From assembly GCA_963732355.1 (NCBI GenBank), contig CAVSZD010000006.1, positions 62,001 to 126,000 on the forward strand: a DNA stretch of 64,000 nucleotides, given 5' to 3'. The notes below the pieces were generated by a model. The model saw only the letters and a list, made by a program, of their open reading frames with translations. It ran no database searches and was not told the origin of the DNA. Source of the DNA: JADKAV01 sp963732355 (GTDB lineage: Bacteria > Actinomycetota > Actinomycetes > S36-B12 > UBA10799). Within the stretch, counting starts at the first letter, position 1. The number at the start of each line of letters is the position of its first letter. Both the position numbers and the translations under genes were made by a program. Below, in pieces: positions 47,901 to 58,160 of this stretch.

Positions 47901-50900
47901 CTACAAGGCCACGATTCCAGGCGGTTCGACCGTCTTCAACGCGGATCTGTCAGACTCGCTGCCTGCAGGGATCGCGTTGCGTTCGATCGTCGGCGCCAGT
48001 CTGGATGGCGGCGCCCTACCCGGCAACTTCCCCGTGTTCGATACGAACATCGGCAGTAACCCGACAGGGCGCCTGGTGTTCCCGGAGATCTACAGCAACA
48101 AGTCCTCCCAGGACCAGGTCTTCTCGGTCACGTTGACAGCACAGGTGACTGCAGATGCTGCCCCCTGTGGCGAGCGACCCATGCACGGTTCCACCGAGTC
48201 CCACGACGAATGTGCCGAAGCTGAACACCGCGGTCTTCACAAGCAGACCGACTCTCAACGGCGGGGCCCCAATCAGGCGTGAAGCAACGAAGACCCTCTA
48301 CATCGTGCAGCCCAACCCCAGCATCATCAAGACCGTTGAGCCGGAGGTAATGACCTCCGCTGATCAAGAACTGCTGGTCACTCTCCAGGTCGCCAACCCA
48401 GGCGGCACCCGGCCGCCCCTGCACGACTGGGTGGCCAAGGACTGCCTGCCCTCACCGTTCATATTCGTCCCCGGATCAGCAACCGTGCCGACAGGCATTA
48501 CGCAGTCCCTCGACGCGAACGGTTGTGTGCTGTTCACCGGCAGCACCACCTCGCCGCCGACGCCGCCCACGGATCCGATTACCGGCGGAGCCTTCTACAG
48601 GGTTTCGTTCAAGATCAAGAGCACGACTTCGCTACCTGCCAGCCAGGTCTACGAGAACACGGCGACGCTGGACAGCTCCAGCATGGCCGGGGACGTGCCC
48701 GGAGAGCGTGACTACTTCACTTCCAGCAAAGCCACCTTCACCAGCCCCGGTCTCATTATTCGCGACAAGACCACGAACCCGGACAAGGCCCCGGTTGGGA
48801 GCCGGTTCACTTCCACGATCAGGTTCAGCCTCATCGGTGGCGTGAATTACTACTCGGCCGCAGTCATCGACACCCTGCCCGCGGGGATCGATCCCGGTTC
48901 GGTGCAGCAGATCAGCTTCACCTGCGCTTACGCCGTCAGCCAGCTTCCCTGCGACCCGGCGATCACACCCACGGTGTTGACCCCCGATGGGCAGAAGATC
49001 GGCTGGTCGGCTGGCGACGTGCTGGGCGCCGGACAGGGTGACCGGGTTGTGACCATCGTGTACTCGGCCGTGGCGGGCGTGGTCGACGGCAACGTCGCGG
49101 GCACCACCCTGACCAATAGCGCCAAGCCGTTCTGGAGTGGGACTGTTCTGCAGAACCCGCCCACCACGATTGCCGGGTTCGAGGCACTGCCAGCGACCAC
49201 CCCACCGGTGACGGACACTGTGACCCTCACCGAACCTGCCTTGTCGATAGTCAAGAAGGTCGACGGCCAGGACACCATCAGCGCCACCCCGGGGCAGACA
49301 TTCACGTACACCCTCAAGGTCACCAACGCCTCGGGGCCCAACGTCAGTGCCGCGAACGACGTCACGATCACCGACGACATCCCCGCTGGCATAGAGGTTG
49401 TCGGCAGTCCCTCGGATGGCGGACAGGTGAGCAGCAGCACCATCACGTGGACGATCAACTCTCTGGCGGCCGGCGCCGAAAAGACCGTCTCGTTCGAGGC
49501 CAGACTCAAAGCCCCGGCCACCGGTAAGCAGACCAATACGGCGACCGTTGCCGAGTACTACAGCCTGGAATCCAAGGGCGGCCGCAAGTACACCGGGCCG
49601 TCCGACACCGCAGAGGTCGTCCCGGTCCTGCCGGTCTTGACAATCGCGAAGGATGCCTCCGCCGCTCTGGCGTACATCAACGATCCGTACACGTGGACCA
49701 TCGTCGTCACCAACACCTCCGGTGCGACGGCCTACGGCGTCGATGTCGAGGACACCCTGCCGCCGAACTGGACCTATAAGGCGAACTCCGCCCAATGGGT
49801 TGTCACAGGTGGTACCCCGGCCGGCAAGGAACCCACGGGCACCGCGCCGGACATTGCTTGGAACGACATCACGGACCTGCCTAGCGGCAAGACCCTCACG
49901 ATCACCTTCCAGGCGACCCCCGGTCCGGGCGTCGTGCAGAGCCCCGGCGTCGGCTTGGGCACCAAGCACACGAACTCCGCACTCACCAGTTGGACCCTCG
50001 GTCCCGCGGGTCAGTCCTGGAGTACGGCTACGTCGACGCCCGACACCGCGCAGACCGAGATCGCCTCCGCAGATCTTGCGCTGACCAAGATCCACGACAA
50101 CCAGAACCCGGCAGTCGGAAAGGACGAGGTCGTCCCCGGCACGGAGTTCCTGTGGATCCTCAAGGCCACCAACAAGGGCCCGGACGCGAGCATGGGTGTC
50201 TTCACCGTCGAGGACACATTGCCTTCAGGCACCGAGTTCCGCGGCTACCAGGACGGCACCGGTTGGAGTTGCAACGCCGTCGGTCAGAAGGTGACGTGCA
50301 CCAACCCGGGACCGGTGAACGGCCTGGCGAAGGACGCCAGCCTGGCTGACCTGGTGCTGAACGTGTACGTGGATCCGGCGTTCACCGGTGACATGAAGAA
50401 CACCGCGACCGTCAACGGCCGGACCTACGATCCCGATCCGGACAACAACAAGGCTGAGGACACAGTCACGGCGCGGCCGCTGGCAGACGTGGCCATCACG
50501 AAGACCTCGACCAAGCCCTACGTGGTCGGCGGCCAGGTGACCTACACGCTGACGGTCACGAACAACGGGCCTTCTGTCTCGGTGGCGCCGATCACGGTGG
50601 AGGACACCTTGCCGACAGGGTTGTCGATCGCCTCGATCGACGACGGGGCGTGGGACTGCACGCCCAAGACGGGCGAGACCAGCAAGATCACATGCACGCT
50701 CGACAAGGACCTTGCACGCGATGAGCAAGCCGACCTCATCAAGGTGACAGTGGATGTGCTCGAGAGTCCCGGGGACGCCGCACTCAACAAGGCCACGGTG
50801 ACACCGACCACCGAGGACCCGAACCTCGGAAACAACACCGCCACGGTTGAGGACCCGGTCATCTCCGACGTGCAATTGGGCATCGAGAAGAAGACCACCG

Positions 50901-51914
50901 GCGCCAACCCGGTCGTCGCTGGGCGGAGTACCGAGTTCACGATCACGGTGACCAACGCCGGACCGGCCAAGGCCAAGAACGTGCAGGTCGTCGACCAGCT
51001 CGAGGCCGGTCTGCGGGCCACCTCGGCCAACGGCCCGGGTTGGACCTGCGATCTGGGTTCGGGCACGGTCGTGACTTGCACGCGGGCCAACTTCCCGCTG
51101 TCGGCGTCCCCGTCGGACATCGTGATCACAGCGGACGTGGACAAGGCAGTCCCCGGTGGCACGACGCTGAAGAACACGGCGACGGTCACCACCACCTCCC
51201 CGCAGGAGGGCGGCAACCCACCGCCTGCAGTCTCCACGGTGGATGTCATCGCCGACTCCGACCTCGCGATCACCAAGACGTCACGACGGCGGTCCGTGGA
51301 CGATCGGCAAGCAAGGCACCTGGCGGGTCCAGGTCACCAACAACGGACCGTCGGACAACCCGGGACCCATCAAGGTTGTGGACTCGCTTCCCGTGGGGAA
51401 TGCCTTCGTCTCCGCGACCGGTGACGGCTGGACGTGCACCGGGGCTGACCGCAGCCTCACCTGCGAACTGGCCAGCGGCCTGCAGGTGGGCCAGAGTTCA
51501 GGATTCAGCGTCCTGGTCGACGTGGTCAACGGCGCGCATCCGCGGGTGATCAACACCGTGGACGTCAGCTCGCCGATCACCGACTCCAACCCGGCCAACA
51601 ACCGGGCCACGGATCCCGTCGATGTCGATCGGGCGAAGCAGACCGCAGACAGGTTGCCTCCCAACCCGAGCGTGCTGCCCGCACGCAAGACCGAGCAGGG
51701 TCAGAAGATCCGGACCACGGTGCGGTGCCGGCCCCTGAAGACCTCAACGGCCGGCGAGGCCAGTTACTGCCGGGTCAAGCGCAGCAAGAACGGCACCGTG
51801 CGCGTCAAGGTGTTCGGCTCGCTGCCCGTGCGGGTCATCGTGACGCAGTTCGCGAAGGGGACCGACGACTACAAGCCGTTCCAGCGGGTCAAGAAGTACA
51901 TCGTGCGGCCCTGA
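44979..51914 (+). pseudogene. DUF11-repeat surface protein gene broken by about twelve frameshifts
   Basis: The intact start (ATG 44979, site AAGGGGA, -10 TAGACT at 44942-44947) gives a signal peptide and DUF11 sequence (LDKKAPASVLLGDPIPYTLTATNP). Homology then jumps between frames near 45160, 45325, 45430-45465, 45590, 45625, 46220, 47055, 47160, 47615, 48160 and 51285, but always on the plus strand and in order. The pieces hold about 14 DUF11 units, each with a D-x-LP-x-G core (VEDTLPTGLSIAS, ITDDIPAGIEVVG, VIDTLPAGIDPGS). Frame 48155-51424 alone is open for over 1000 codons. The end is a basic KKYIVRP domain. The full protein would have about 2300 residues and lie on the surface or be secreted. 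No LPXTG is visible. Confidence 0.85.
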
Positions 51915-51917
51915 GGC

Positions 51918-52007
51918 TGTCCGGATCTGCAGGCTCATACGGGCGGCGTGAACTCTCCCGTGAGGGACCTGACCGCCGCGTCCATGATCAACCTGCAGAT
52001 CCGGACA
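51918..52007. repeat. 90-bp hairpin repeat, copy 2 of 3
   Basis: The ends TGTCCGGATCTGCAGG and CCTGCAGATCCGGACA form a perfect 16-bp stem, with an inner GGCGGCG/CGCCGC pair and a CTCCCGTGAGGGA core. It starts 4 bases after the stop of the DUF11 gene and could serve as its terminator. Confidence 0.88.
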
Positions 52008-52090
52008 CCGCGGTCACGGACGGACACTTATACGTCACGCGGCCAGTCGGCTGCGGCACTCCCCAGCGGCCGCCCTAGCCACCGGACAGT

Positions 52091-52181
52091 TGTCCGGATC
52101 TGCAGGCTCATACGGGCTGCTGCGAACTCCCTTGTGAGGGACCTGACCGCCAGGTCCATGATCAACCCGCAAATCCGGACA
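52091..52181. repeat. 90-bp hairpin repeat, copy 3 of 3
   Basis: This copy is about 85 percent identical to copy 2 and in the same orientation, 173 bp further on: ends TGTCCGGATCTGCAGG and CCCGCAAATCCGGACA, two stem mismatches. The 83 bases between copies 2 and 3 hold nothing recognised apart from CCGGACAGTTGTCCGG, a small palindrome at the left edge of copy 3. Confidence 0.85.
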
Positions 52182-52228
52182 CCGCGTGACCATTGACGCC
52201 TCCCGACAAAGTAGTTTATGCTTCAACT

Positions 52229-53077
52229 ATGTCTCCCCGGATCGCTTTCGAGCAGCAACTCCCAGGCGCGCTGCGACGCGAGAACCTGCGCCCCGCCTGG
52301 TGCGAGGGCGACGCGGCCCTGCCAGCGTTGTACATCAGCCATGGGGCGCCGCCCTTGTTCGAGGACGCAGCCTGGATCGACGAGCTCTCCCGTTGGGCCG
52401 ATGCCCTGCCGGTCCCCCGCGGGATCCTCATCGTCTCGGCCCACTGGGAGGCCGCGCCGTTGAGCCTGAGCGCCGTCTCGCCGGCCAACGTGGTCTACGA
52501 CTTCGGCGGCTTCGACCCGCGCTACTACCGGATGCGTTACGACACCCCCGAGGCCACCGATCTGGCCGCGGAAGTGCTGGCGACCGTACCGGACGGATGG
52601 AACGTACATCAGCACACGAGCCGCGGTCTCGACCATGGCGCTTGGGTGCCGCTGAAGGTGATGTACCCGGGGGCCAACGTGCCGGTCCTGCAGCTGAGCC
52701 TGCCCACGCACGACCCCGCCCTCCTGCTGCGACTCGGCAGCCATCTGAGGTCCCTGCGGGACAGGGGCATCCTCATCATCGGCTCGGGATTCATGACCCA
52801 TGGCCTGCCGTACCTGACCCCCGAGATGTTCTACGGAAATACGGTTCCTGGCTGGTCGGCGGAGTTCGACGCGTGGGCCGCGCAGGCCCTGGCCGATCGC
52901 GCCTTTGATGAGCTGGCTGCGTTCCAGTCGAAGGCGCCGGGCCTGCCTTACGCCCATCCGACTGTCGAGCACTTCACGCCACTGTTCGTCACGCTGGGCG
53001 CTGCTGAGGGCGACATCACCACACCGGTGGAAGGCTACGCATTCGGACTGTCGAAACGGTCGCTGCAAGTGGCGTGA
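52229..53077 (+). CDS. LigB/DODA-type extradiol aromatic ring-opening dioxygenase
   Basis: The 282-aa protein has the class III extradiol dioxygenase layout: LPALYISHGAPPLFED, ILIVSAHWEAAPL, YDFGGFDPRYYRMRYDTPEA, HTSRGLDHGAWVPLKVMYPGANVPVLQLSLP, IGSGFMTHGL and YAHPTVEHFTPLFVTLGAAEG. The histidines for Fe(II) or Zn(II) (SHG, SAHW, DHGAW, HPTVEH) are all present. Plant and bacterial DODA enzymes open dihydroxyphenylalanine or related catechols; the substrate here is not known. The ATG at 52229 follows TATGCT (52217-52222) by six bases: leaderless. The second MpaB-like gene follows after 20 bp with its own leaderless promoter. Confidence 0.9.
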   Translation: MSPRIAFEQQLPGALRRENLRPAWCEGDAALPALYISHGAPPLFEDAAWIDELSRWADALPVPRGILIVSAHWEAAPLSLSAVSPANVVYDFGGFDPRYYRMRYDTPEATDLAAEVLATVPDGWNVHQHTSRGLDHGAWVPLKVMYPGANVPVLQLSLPTHDPALLLRLGSHLRSLRDRGILIIGSGFMTHGLPYLTPEMFYGNTVPGWSAEFDAWAAQALADRAFDELAAFQSKAPGLPYAHPTVEHFTPLFVTLGAAEGDITTPVEGYAFGLSKRSLQVA

Positions 53078-53097
53078 CGCCCGCGTAGGCTGGAGCC

Positions 53098-53952
53098 GTG
53101 CTGGGGGTACGGCATCCTCGATGGGCGCGCGACGAGATCGCGGCGTTGGATGCCCGCACCGATGCGCGTCGGATCACGCAACTCAGTTTCGAAGCCCGCG
53201 TGCGTTCCCCGCTGTTGATTCACGCGATGTTCTCGCTGGCGTTCGCGCGCCAGGTCGCCGTGCCAGAGATCGCCGAGATCCTGTACCGCGACGGCCGCGG
53301 CTTGATCATTCGAAACCCCCGCACCCGCAACGCGCAGACACTGGTCCGGTTCGGCGAGCTCTTCCACGAAGGTGCCGACGGCGCCGCGATCGAGCGCATC
53401 ACCCGCGCGCACAGTCCCTACCCGATCACCAACGACCTGAACCTCTACACGCTGGCGACTCTGGCCTGCGAACCCCGCCGGGTCAGCAGACGGCTATTGG
53501 GCCGGGACTTCTTCTCGGCCCACGAGGTGCAGGCCCACCACCACTTCTGGCGTCAGGTCGGCGAGGCGCTGGGTATCAGCGACATTCCTGACGGGCCCGA
53601 GGAGTTCATGACCTTCTTCGAGCAGTTCGAGAAGCAGCGTTACGCCCCGACCATCGCCGGGCGCGCCGTCACCGAGGCGCTGGCCGACGAGTTCGCTGCT
53701 CGGTGGTTCCCAGGCAGCGTTGCAGGGCAAGCGCGCAATGCATTCTTCGCCCTTTTCGACGAGCGGCTACTGGCAACGCACGGCGTGCCCACCGACCGGT
53801 TCGCGCCGTTGGTTCGGGCGGGGATCAAGGGCTACCTGAGCGCGCTGGTCGCCCTGCCCGACGGCACACCGCTGGACATCGCTGCGTACTTCGATAAGGA
53901 CATCGACCGAAGTTCGGCTAGTCCGCCAGCCGCACGTCCCGGTCGAAGGTGA
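53098..53952 (+). CDS. MpaB/DUF2236-family protein, second copy
   Basis: The 284-aa protein has the shorter DUF2236 form: RSPLLIHAMFSLAFARQVAVPEIAEILYRDGRGLIIRNPRTRNAQTLVRFGELFHEG, RITRAHSPYPITNDLNLYTLATLACEP and AHEVQAHHHFWRQVGEALGISDIPDGPEEFMTFFEQFEKQRY. His residues in FHEG, AHSPYP and AHHHFW are candidate haem ligands. It differs strongly from the copy at 2006-2905, so the two are not recent duplicates. GTG 53098 lies six bases after TAGGCT (53086-53091): leaderless. The 3' end overlaps the convergent secreted-protein gene by 35 bp. Confidence 0.82.
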   Translation: MLGVRHPRWARDEIAALDARTDARRITQLSFEARVRSPLLIHAMFSLAFARQVAVPEIAEILYRDGRGLIIRNPRTRNAQTLVRFGELFHEGADGAAIERITRAHSPYPITNDLNLYTLATLACEPRRVSRRLLGRDFFSAHEVQAHHHFWRQVGEALGISDIPDGPEEFMTFFEQFEKQRYAPTIAGRAVTEALADEFAARWFPGSVAGQARNAFFALFDERLLATHGVPTDRFAPLVRAGIKGYLSALVALPDGTPLDIAAYFDKDIDRSSASPPAARPGRR

Positions 53953-54622
53953 TCCTGCCAGTAGCCGTGGGGGACTTGTCGTCCGGTGGGTGCCCCTCGC
54001 CGATCCCGAATCCGGAGATGTACACCGGACCCCAACCCGCGACGGTTACTTGACCCGTTCGGTTGTTTCGATCCAGCGTTCCCTCAGCAATGATGTCCAC
54101 CCGCTGCAGCGTGTCGTCCTCTGTGATGGTTGTGACGCAATCGAAGAAATCGCCCACCGTTCGCGACAGCGTGTGGACGTTGACCTCCGCCGACCAGCCG
54201 ATTTCGAACCGTCGGTCGGTAATTCGGTACTTCCTTCCACGCAGCTTGGTGTTGAGCCCCGAAATCTCCGCGTTCACCGGACCGCTGAAGCCGATCGTCT
54301 CGGTGTCCTGCCAGGTTTCGCAGCCTCGGCCGAACGTGGTCTGGGTATAGGTCATGCGCAACGTGGCAGTGGGCTTCTTCTTGGCCATGTGGAAGCCTTT
54401 GGCATCCCCGGAGTTGTAATAGATCGCCTTGACTTTTCCAAGCTCCGCAGTGAAGTTGAAGTCCAGACCGCCTCCCCCCTCGTAAGGCAGCTTGAAACCC
54501 CCACTCACCTTGAGGTTCCCCTTGACCCTCGCCGGGCCGGAGTTTTGTGCCAACGCCGGAGGGGCCGCACAAGCCACCGCCAATGCCAACGAAATCCCGC
54601 TGAGAGCTATCCGTGCGTGCAT
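53918..54622 (-). CDS. Secreted beta-rich protein of unknown function
   Basis: The 234-aa protein has a signal peptide (cleavage near ALA-QN, residue 26) and then beta-rich sequence with two cysteines (RGCETWQD, DFFDCVTT) likely in a disulfide. Features such as GGGLDFNFTAELGKVKAIYYNSGDAKGFHMAKKKPTATLRMTYTQTTFG resemble actinobacterial secreted proteins without annotation. GGAGGCGC precedes the ATG at 54622. Function unknown. Confidence 0.65.
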   Translation of the reverse strand: MHARIALSGISLALAVACAAPPALAQNSGPARVKGNLKVSGGFKLPYEGGGGLDFNFTAELGKVKAIYYNSGDAKGFHMAKKKPTATLRMTYTQTTFGRGCETWQDTETIGFSGPVNAEISGLNTKLRGRKYRITDRRFEIGWSAEVNVHTLSRTVGDFFDCVTTITEDDTLQRVDIIAEGTLDRNNRTGQVTVAGWGPVYISGFGIGEGHPPDDKSPTATGRITFDRDVRLAD

Positions 54623-54699
54623 CTGCGCCTCCGAGTGCTCTAGGGCTCGGACTGTACACCTGTGACGAAAGGAAATGTTGATCTTGCGGACTCGACCAG

Positions 54700-55542
54700 T
54701 CAGCCGCGCGCATCCAGGAGTTGCCGCACGTAGCCCGAACTCACCAAGTCCGCGAGGAACGCACCCATGGCGTCAGGTTCCGGCGGCGCGAACAGGCCGG
54801 CACGCCAGGAGTCGGCGCTGGGCAGCCCCACCTTGCGCGTGGCCAAGTCATAGACCCCGAACGCCACGGCCAACCCATCGCTCAGGTACGGGGAGAACAT
54901 GCGCCGAACGGCATCGCCGGCGACCGCGGCGTTGAGCACAACAGCGCATCCCCACAGCGCCTCGTAGTAGCCAGGGCGATCGCTGCGATCGTGACCGTAC
55001 TGGCTGCGCAAGGCGTTGTCCGCTGCCTGCACTGCGGCCAGCAACGAGTCCACGATTCCCCGCAGAGGAAGGTTGGCCGACAGCCCCAGGTACGACGGCG
55101 GATCGAGGTAGGCATCGACGGCTGCTTTCACCGCGCCGCAACCGGTGTGCCCCACCACCGAAACCAACCGAACACTGGGGATCCTCGCGAGAGCGAAGTC
55201 GATGCTGCCGACGGATTCGCCACCGAGAACATTGCCCGCGACTCGCACCACGAACAGGTCGTTGGCGGTCTGCGAGAAGATCAGTTCCAGCGGGACCCGG
55301 GCATCGGCGCATCCCAGCACAACCGCCATCGGGGTCTGTGGGATGGACGACCCGTCCCCGGCTCCGATGCCCAACTCTTCTGCAGAGACCGGGATGACGT
55401 ATTCGCCACCGGCCCCGTCGCGGCCCAGGTCCGCGAACGCCCGATTGCCCAGATGCAGCAGCAACTGGGCCTCCTCGGCCGTGGCTGGTGAACGCTGCAC
55501 CGGATCGGCGTCGGGGTCATACCGCCAACGAATCTCGATCAC
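54700..55542 (-). CDS. Beta-class carbonic anhydrase
   Basis: The 280-aa protein has the zinc ligands and catalytic dyad of beta carbonic anhydrases: Cys78, Asp80 and Arg82 in GCADARVP, and His132-Cys135 in VVGHTGCGAV, with VVRVAGNVLGGESVGSIDFAL between. It interconverts CO2 and bicarbonate in the cytosol. The C-terminal 80 residues are longer than in the minimal family and add a VLNAAVAGDAVRRMFSPYLSDG segment. The GTG at 55542 follows GGAGGTG by three to four bases and begins at the homology boundary. It is 89 bp beyond the stop of the DHA2 exporter gene, which is read in the same direction. Confidence 0.92.
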   Translation of the reverse strand: MIEIRWRYDPDADPVQRSPATAEEAQLLLHLGNRAFADLGRDGAGGEYVIPVSAEELGIGAGDGSSIPQTPMAVVLGCADARVPLELIFSQTANDLFVVRVAGNVLGGESVGSIDFALARIPSVRLVSVVGHTGCGAVKAAVDAYLDPPSYLGLSANLPLRGIVDSLLAAVQAADNALRSQYGHDRSDRPGYYEALWGCAVVLNAAVAGDAVRRMFSPYLSDGLAVAFGVYDLATRKVGLPSADSWRAGLFAPPEPDAMGAFLADLVSSGYVRQLLDARG

Positions 55543-55631
55543 GGCACCTCCACGCAACGGTTCACTCAGCGCGATCCTTGCACAAGCGGTCCCGCTGACT
55601 CCGGTCGCGGGTTGTGCACACCAGCGCCGCG

Positions 55632-57149
55632 TCAGCGCCCCACCAGTTCGTTGACTGTCTCGGAGCGCCCGGGCAGGAGTCGCCATGTCACAAAGGCGCC
55701 GGCGAACAACACCGCCGCACCCACCCACGTCGTCACCTGCAGTGCTTGGGTAAAGGCCACGTGAACTGCGTCGGTCAGGGCCGCTCCGAGCTCAGCCGAC
55801 AACCCACCCATGGCCTCGAAGGCCTCGCCGGGAGACTCGTTGGCTGCCGCACCGACTTCCGTCGGCAAACCCGCCGGCAGGTTCAACGCCCCCTGGTACA
55901 CCGCGGTGAGGACGCTGCCCAACAGGGCGATGCCCAGGGCCGTTCCCAACTCATAGCCTGTCTCCGAAACGGCCGAGGCCGCGCCAGCCCGGTCCTTGGG
56001 AGCCACGGCAAGGACAGTGTCGGAAGCGATGGTCAAGGCCACGCCGTCGCCTGCCCCGATGAGGATCAGGGGGACCGCGAACACCAGGTACACGCTGGAG
56101 TCCAGGATGAACGCGATCGCGGCCATCCCGGTGCCGATCGCCAGCAGGCCAACGGCGGTTGCAGGGCCACGGCCGAAACGGCGCATGACGTTGCCAGCAG
56201 TCAGTGCCGCGACTAGCGCGGCCAATGTCGCCGGCAGCTCGAACAACCCGGCCTGCAGTGGCTCAAGGCCCCGGATGAACTGCAGGTATTGGGAGAAGAA
56301 GAACAGCGCACCTGCCAGCCCGAACACCGATAGCAGCATCCCCAGCACTGCGCCGGTGAAAGGGCCGGACGCGAACAAACGCACGTCCACCAAGGGATGG
56401 TCCAGGTGTCGCTGGCGCCGGATGAACCAGGTGATTACAGCCGCTCCGACGATTCCGGCAGCCAAGTAGCCAGGCTCGAAACCGAGGATCGCCATCTGCT
56501 TGATCGCATACACCAGGCTCAGGATCCCGACCATGGACAGCACCACCGAAAGGACGTCCAAACGGCCCGGGTTCGGGTCACGGGACTCGCGCAGTGTGGG
56601 CAGACCGATGACGAGCACCAAGGCCATGATCGGCACATTGATCAGGAACACCGCACCCCACCAGAAGTACTGCAGTAGCGCCCCTCCAACCAGTGGCCCG
56701 GCCGCCGCTCCCGCCGCGCCCATCGCACTCCAGACGCCGATGGCGAAACTGCGTTCGTTCGGGTCCGTGAAGGTCGATCGCATCAGGGCCAACGTGGACG
56801 GCATCAGCGTTGCACCAGCCACGCCCAGCAGTGCGCGAGCCGCGATAAGCATCTCGGCGCTTGAGGCGTACGCCGCCGGGATGGAGATGAGCGCGAACAG
56901 TGTCCCGCCGATCAACAGCAGTCGCTTGCGCCCGATCTTGTCGCCGACGTTGCCCATGGTGATCAGCAGGCCCGCAAGCACGAACGAGTAGATGTCACCG
57001 ATCCACAGGACCTGGGAGGCGGTCGGTTGCAGGTCCTTGACGATGCTCGGGGTCGCCAGACTCAGCACCGTGCCGTCGACTGCTACCAGGAAGATCGCCA
57101 GGCACATCGCGGACAGCGCCCACCAGCGGCGCGGGTCCTTCGATTCCAT
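55632..57149 (-). CDS. DHA2-type MFS multidrug exporter (14 spans)
   Basis: The 505-aa protein has 14 predicted spans and the DHA2/EmrB-QacA motifs: VDGTVLSLATPSIVKDLQPTASQVLWIGDIYSF (motif D1), GNVGDKIGRKRLLLIGG (motif A), LGVAGATLMPSTLALMRSTFTDPNERSFAIGVWSAMGAAGAAAGPLVGGAL (motif C). It is related to actinobacterial SmvA and LfrA proteins and exports cationic drugs or antiseptics by proton antiport. A GGGAGGCAGG site precedes the ATG. No TetR regulator gene is adjacent. Confidence 0.92.
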   Translation of the reverse strand: MESKDPRRWWALSAMCLAIFLVAVDGTVLSLATPSIVKDLQPTASQVLWIGDIYSFVLAGLLITMGNVGDKIGRKRLLLIGGTLFALISIPAAYASSAEMLIAARALLGVAGATLMPSTLALMRSTFTDPNERSFAIGVWSAMGAAGAAAGPLVGGALLQYFWWGAVFLINVPIMALVLVIGLPTLRESRDPNPGRLDVLSVVLSMVGILSLVYAIKQMAILGFEPGYLAAGIVGAAVITWFIRRQRHLDHPLVDVRLFASGPFTGAVLGMLLSVFGLAGALFFFSQYLQFIRGLEPLQAGLFELPATLAALVAALTAGNVMRRFGRGPATAVGLLAIGTGMAAIAFILDSSVYLVFAVPLILIGAGDGVALTIASDTVLAVAPKDRAGAASAVSETGYELGTALGIALLGSVLTAVYQGALNLPAGLPTEVGAAANESPGEAFEAMGGLSAELGAALTDAVHVAFTQALQVTTWVGAAVLFAGAFVTWRLLPGRSETVNELVGR

Positions 57150-57199
57150 GCCTGCCTCCCGCCCGACAGGCTATGGCCGCCCGGGCTGAGGTCGCCTCG

Positions 57200-58072
57200 T
57201 CAGGAAGCGGTGGGCTTGGAAAGCCTGCGTTCGCTTTCGTCCCAGACCGAGAAACCCCAGTAGTAGTCGTAGCGCGTATCACCGACGGTGACCGCGTACT
57301 GCCCGCTGGGCCGGCTACCCTTCCCCAACGGGGCGACCGGGTCGAGGCCGTCCCAGGCGTTGGTCGTGAACAACAAGGGGGGCGCCGGACGATTCAGGGT
57401 GACTGGGTCCGGGGCGTCGGTGCACGTCTTGGTGTACTTCCACTCCCGCGTCGCGTCGAACGGGATCTTCATCGCGTACTGGAAGCCACGCCACGGGTTG
57501 GACCACAGGGGGGCGACCTCGCCCTCGGTGAGCAGGTCATCGGCGGTCAATGGCTGCTGGCCTTTCCACGTGCAAGGCCCATCGGCGACGTCGATCTCGT
57601 AGAAACCCTCGAAACTCGTGACGCGGTAGGACGCCGTGGTCTCGAACCCGGGGGTATTGCCGGTGAAGGCGGGCTTGTTGAACTCCAGGTACACATCCCC
57701 TTCCCAACTGGCGGTCTTGACCCCGGCGGTTGTCTCGGTGGCCTGAATCGTGCCCATCAGTTTGCGGGGGACGAACTTGGGGTTGTTGTATACGCGCAGA
57801 CCGGTCTTCTTGCCCTCGCGCACCCGAAGAGTGGCAGGCATCGCCTTGCAGCCCGCGGGTTTGGCCTTGACCTTGTAGCGTCCGGTCGGCAGATCCGTGA
57901 CTCCCGACCGCAGCGTTTTGCGGTACGGACCGTTGACCACGCGTGCCAAACAGCCCGGGTCAACTTTGACCGCCACCTTGCCGACGGGAATGATCACCGA
58001 CGGTGCCGGTGCAGCGATCGCGCCGCCCGCGAGCATCATCACTGCGACGGCCAAGATCGAGGTTCTGCGCAT
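57200..58072 (-). CDS. Secreted protein with SpaA/PEGA-like N-terminal domain
   Basis: The 290-aa protein has a signal peptide (MRRTSILAVAVMMLAGGAIAAPAP) followed by a short domain VKVDPGCLARVVNGPYRKTLRSGVTDLPTGRYKVKAKPAGCKAMPATLRVREGKKTGLRVYNNPKF that resembles PEGA-like or transthyretin-like strands with a disulfide. The rest (VYLEFNKPAFTGNTPGFETTASYRVTSF and the ending YDYYWGFSVWDESERRLSKPTAS) is not recognised. GGGAGGG precedes the ATG at 58072. Function unknown. Confidence 0.65.
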   Translation of the reverse strand: MRRTSILAVAVMMLAGGAIAAPAPSVIIPVGKVAVKVDPGCLARVVNGPYRKTLRSGVTDLPTGRYKVKAKPAGCKAMPATLRVREGKKTGLRVYNNPKFVPRKLMGTIQATETTAGVKTASWEGDVYLEFNKPAFTGNTPGFETTASYRVTSFEGFYEIDVADGPCTWKGQQPLTADDLLTEGEVAPLWSNPWRGFQYAMKIPFDATREWKYTKTCTDAPDPVTLNRPAPPLLFTTNAWDGLDPVAPLGKGSRPSGQYAVTVGDTRYDYYWGFSVWDESERRLSKPTAS

Positions 58073-58160
58073 GTGCCCTCCCAGGCGGTGCTTACGCTGC
58101 CCAGGGTAGACCGCGGTTGAGACTCTGAGAAGTTCACCGTGGGGCAACTAGGGTGGGCAG

